Shown here in pieces: positions 63,576 through 64,000 of a stretch of 64,000 nt of DNA. Each line of letters starts with the position of its first letter. Positions within the stretch are counted from its first letter, which is position 1. A program made the position numbers and the translations under genes. Under the pieces are notes generated by a model, which saw only the letters and a program-made list of their open reading frames with translations, ran no database searches and had not been told where the DNA came from. The DNA comes from JACPUW01 sp049115495 (GTDB taxonomy: Bacteria > Bacteroidota > Bacteroidia > CAILMK01 > JACPUW01): the NCBI GenBank assembly GCA_049115495.1, contig JAGDZV010000005.1, positions 443,754 to 507,753 of the forward strand, read 5' to 3'.

Positions 63576-64000
63576 TTATTCGGTTTCTGAAACAAAATAC
63601 GTTTTCATCAATCCCTTGCCTTTTATCTCAAGCTTTTCTCTTACTTCGAAACTAAAGGTTTCATCATCTTTGAGCAGCTCATAAGAAGCTTCGCTAATAT
63701 TCACTTTTCCCACTTCACCATGGCTTTCCATGCGGCTGGCGGTGTTTACAGTATCTCCCCAAATATCGTATTGGAATTTTTTAACGCCTACTATGCCGGC
63801 TACAACTGGACCGGTGTGGATGCCGGCGCGCATTGAGAAGTTTAAAGTTTCTGGTTTAAAGTTTAAAGTGGTCATAAACTCCTGCATCTCCAAAGCTGCC
63901 AATACAAGGTTTGCAGCATCCTTTAAACCTTGAACCTTCTCCTTTGAACTGCGGCCAAGGCCGCTCGCAGCCATATATGAATCACCAATAGTTTTTATCT
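63576..64000 (-). CDS. TPR-sensor adenylate cyclase (array member J, partial at window end)
   Basis: Only the last 140 or so residues are inside the window: KTIGDSYMAASGLGRSSKEK, MRAGIHTGPVVAGIVGVKK, FQYDIWGD, NTASRMESHG and a terminal KTYFVSETE. The frame is open at the window edge, so the N-terminal part lies beyond it. The segment MTTLNFKPETLNFSMRAG in loop 2 is encoded by GTTTAAAGTTT repeats related to the insertion in member D. The stop is three bases from the start of member I. Confidence 0.9.
   Translation of the reverse strand, partial: IKTIGDSYMAASGLGRSSKEKVQGLKDAANLVLAALEMQEFMTTLNFKPETLNFSMRAGIHTGPVVAGIVGVKKFQYDIWGDTVNTASRMESHGEVGKVNISEASYELLKDDETFSFEVREKLEIKGKGLMKTYFVSETE

Noticed and set aside
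45325..64000. Guanylate cyclase activity for the array
   Set aside because: The base-selecting positions are Lys (IKTIGD) and Asp (YDIWGD), the adenylate pattern. The Glu/Cys pattern of guanylate cyclases is absent.

Overview
The window comes from a bacterium of the phylum Bacteroidota (Flavobacteriales/Cytophagales type, probably marine). The evidence is: low G+C; type IX secretion (T9SS) C-terminal sorting domains on several long secreted proteins; a SusC-like TonB receptor paired with a DUF4249 lipoprotein; the Bacteroidota gene order hisG-D-C-B-H-A-F-IE; promoters of the TAnnTTTG class; and a GH16 laminarinase-like lipoprotein. No rRNA, CRISPR array, integrase or complete insertion sequence is visible.

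Layout. 1-21.7 kb is a mosaic of short transcription units: a ClbS/DfsB-like protein with a truncated lipoprotein, a giant beta-helix T9SS cargo, a Na/Pi cotransporter, two GNAT acetyltransferases flanking a broken HipB-like regulator, a sulfide:quinone oxidoreductase-like flavoprotein between two paralogous secreted proteins, outer-membrane barrels, a ribosome hibernation factor, a DUF808 membrane protein and a DsbD-like thioredoxin protein missing one active-site cysteine. 21.8-23.2 kb holds two short ORFs, each with its own terminator, then an array of unusual tRNAs (Ser-GCT, Tyr, Ser-TGA, Gln, Leu-TAG, a Pro-like 3' fragment, His). 23.2-28.4 kb has small envelope proteins, a MITE-like repeat, a Lys/Ala-rich basic protein and the GH16 enzyme. 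28.4-35.6 kb is the complete histidine operon on the minus strand. It is preceded by a readable leader peptide with four His codons and an attenuator hairpin. 35.7-41.1 kb carries another T9SS cargo and the TonB receptor/DUF4249 pair.

41.4-64 kb is the most striking part. A nucleotide-transporter-like/HEAT protein is followed with zero spacing by a stand-alone cyclic-nucleotide-binding domain. A convergent HD phosphohydrolase comes next. Then follow nearly 19 kb of tandem, same-strand paralogues: six complete genes with signal peptide, periplasmic TPRs, one transmembrane helix and a class III adenylate cyclase, a seventh running off the window, one cyclase fragment, and two TPR proteins whose cyclase domain is replaced by a conserved multi-helix membrane tail. 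The visible active-site residues (two metal Asp, adenine-specifying Lys and Asp, Asn/Arg) are intact in the complete copies, so all should make cAMP. The neighbouring cNMP-binding and HD proteins are candidate receptor and hydrolase (inference).

Short palindromic or AGTTTAAAGTT-type elements lie between these cyclase genes and also inside them. Inside the genes they add in-frame peptides at the same surface loops of the catalytic domain. This multi-input cAMP array, with domain swapping and in-frame mini-element insertion, is the best candidate for an undescribed system here. The histidine attenuator and the aberrant tRNA array are the next most interesting.
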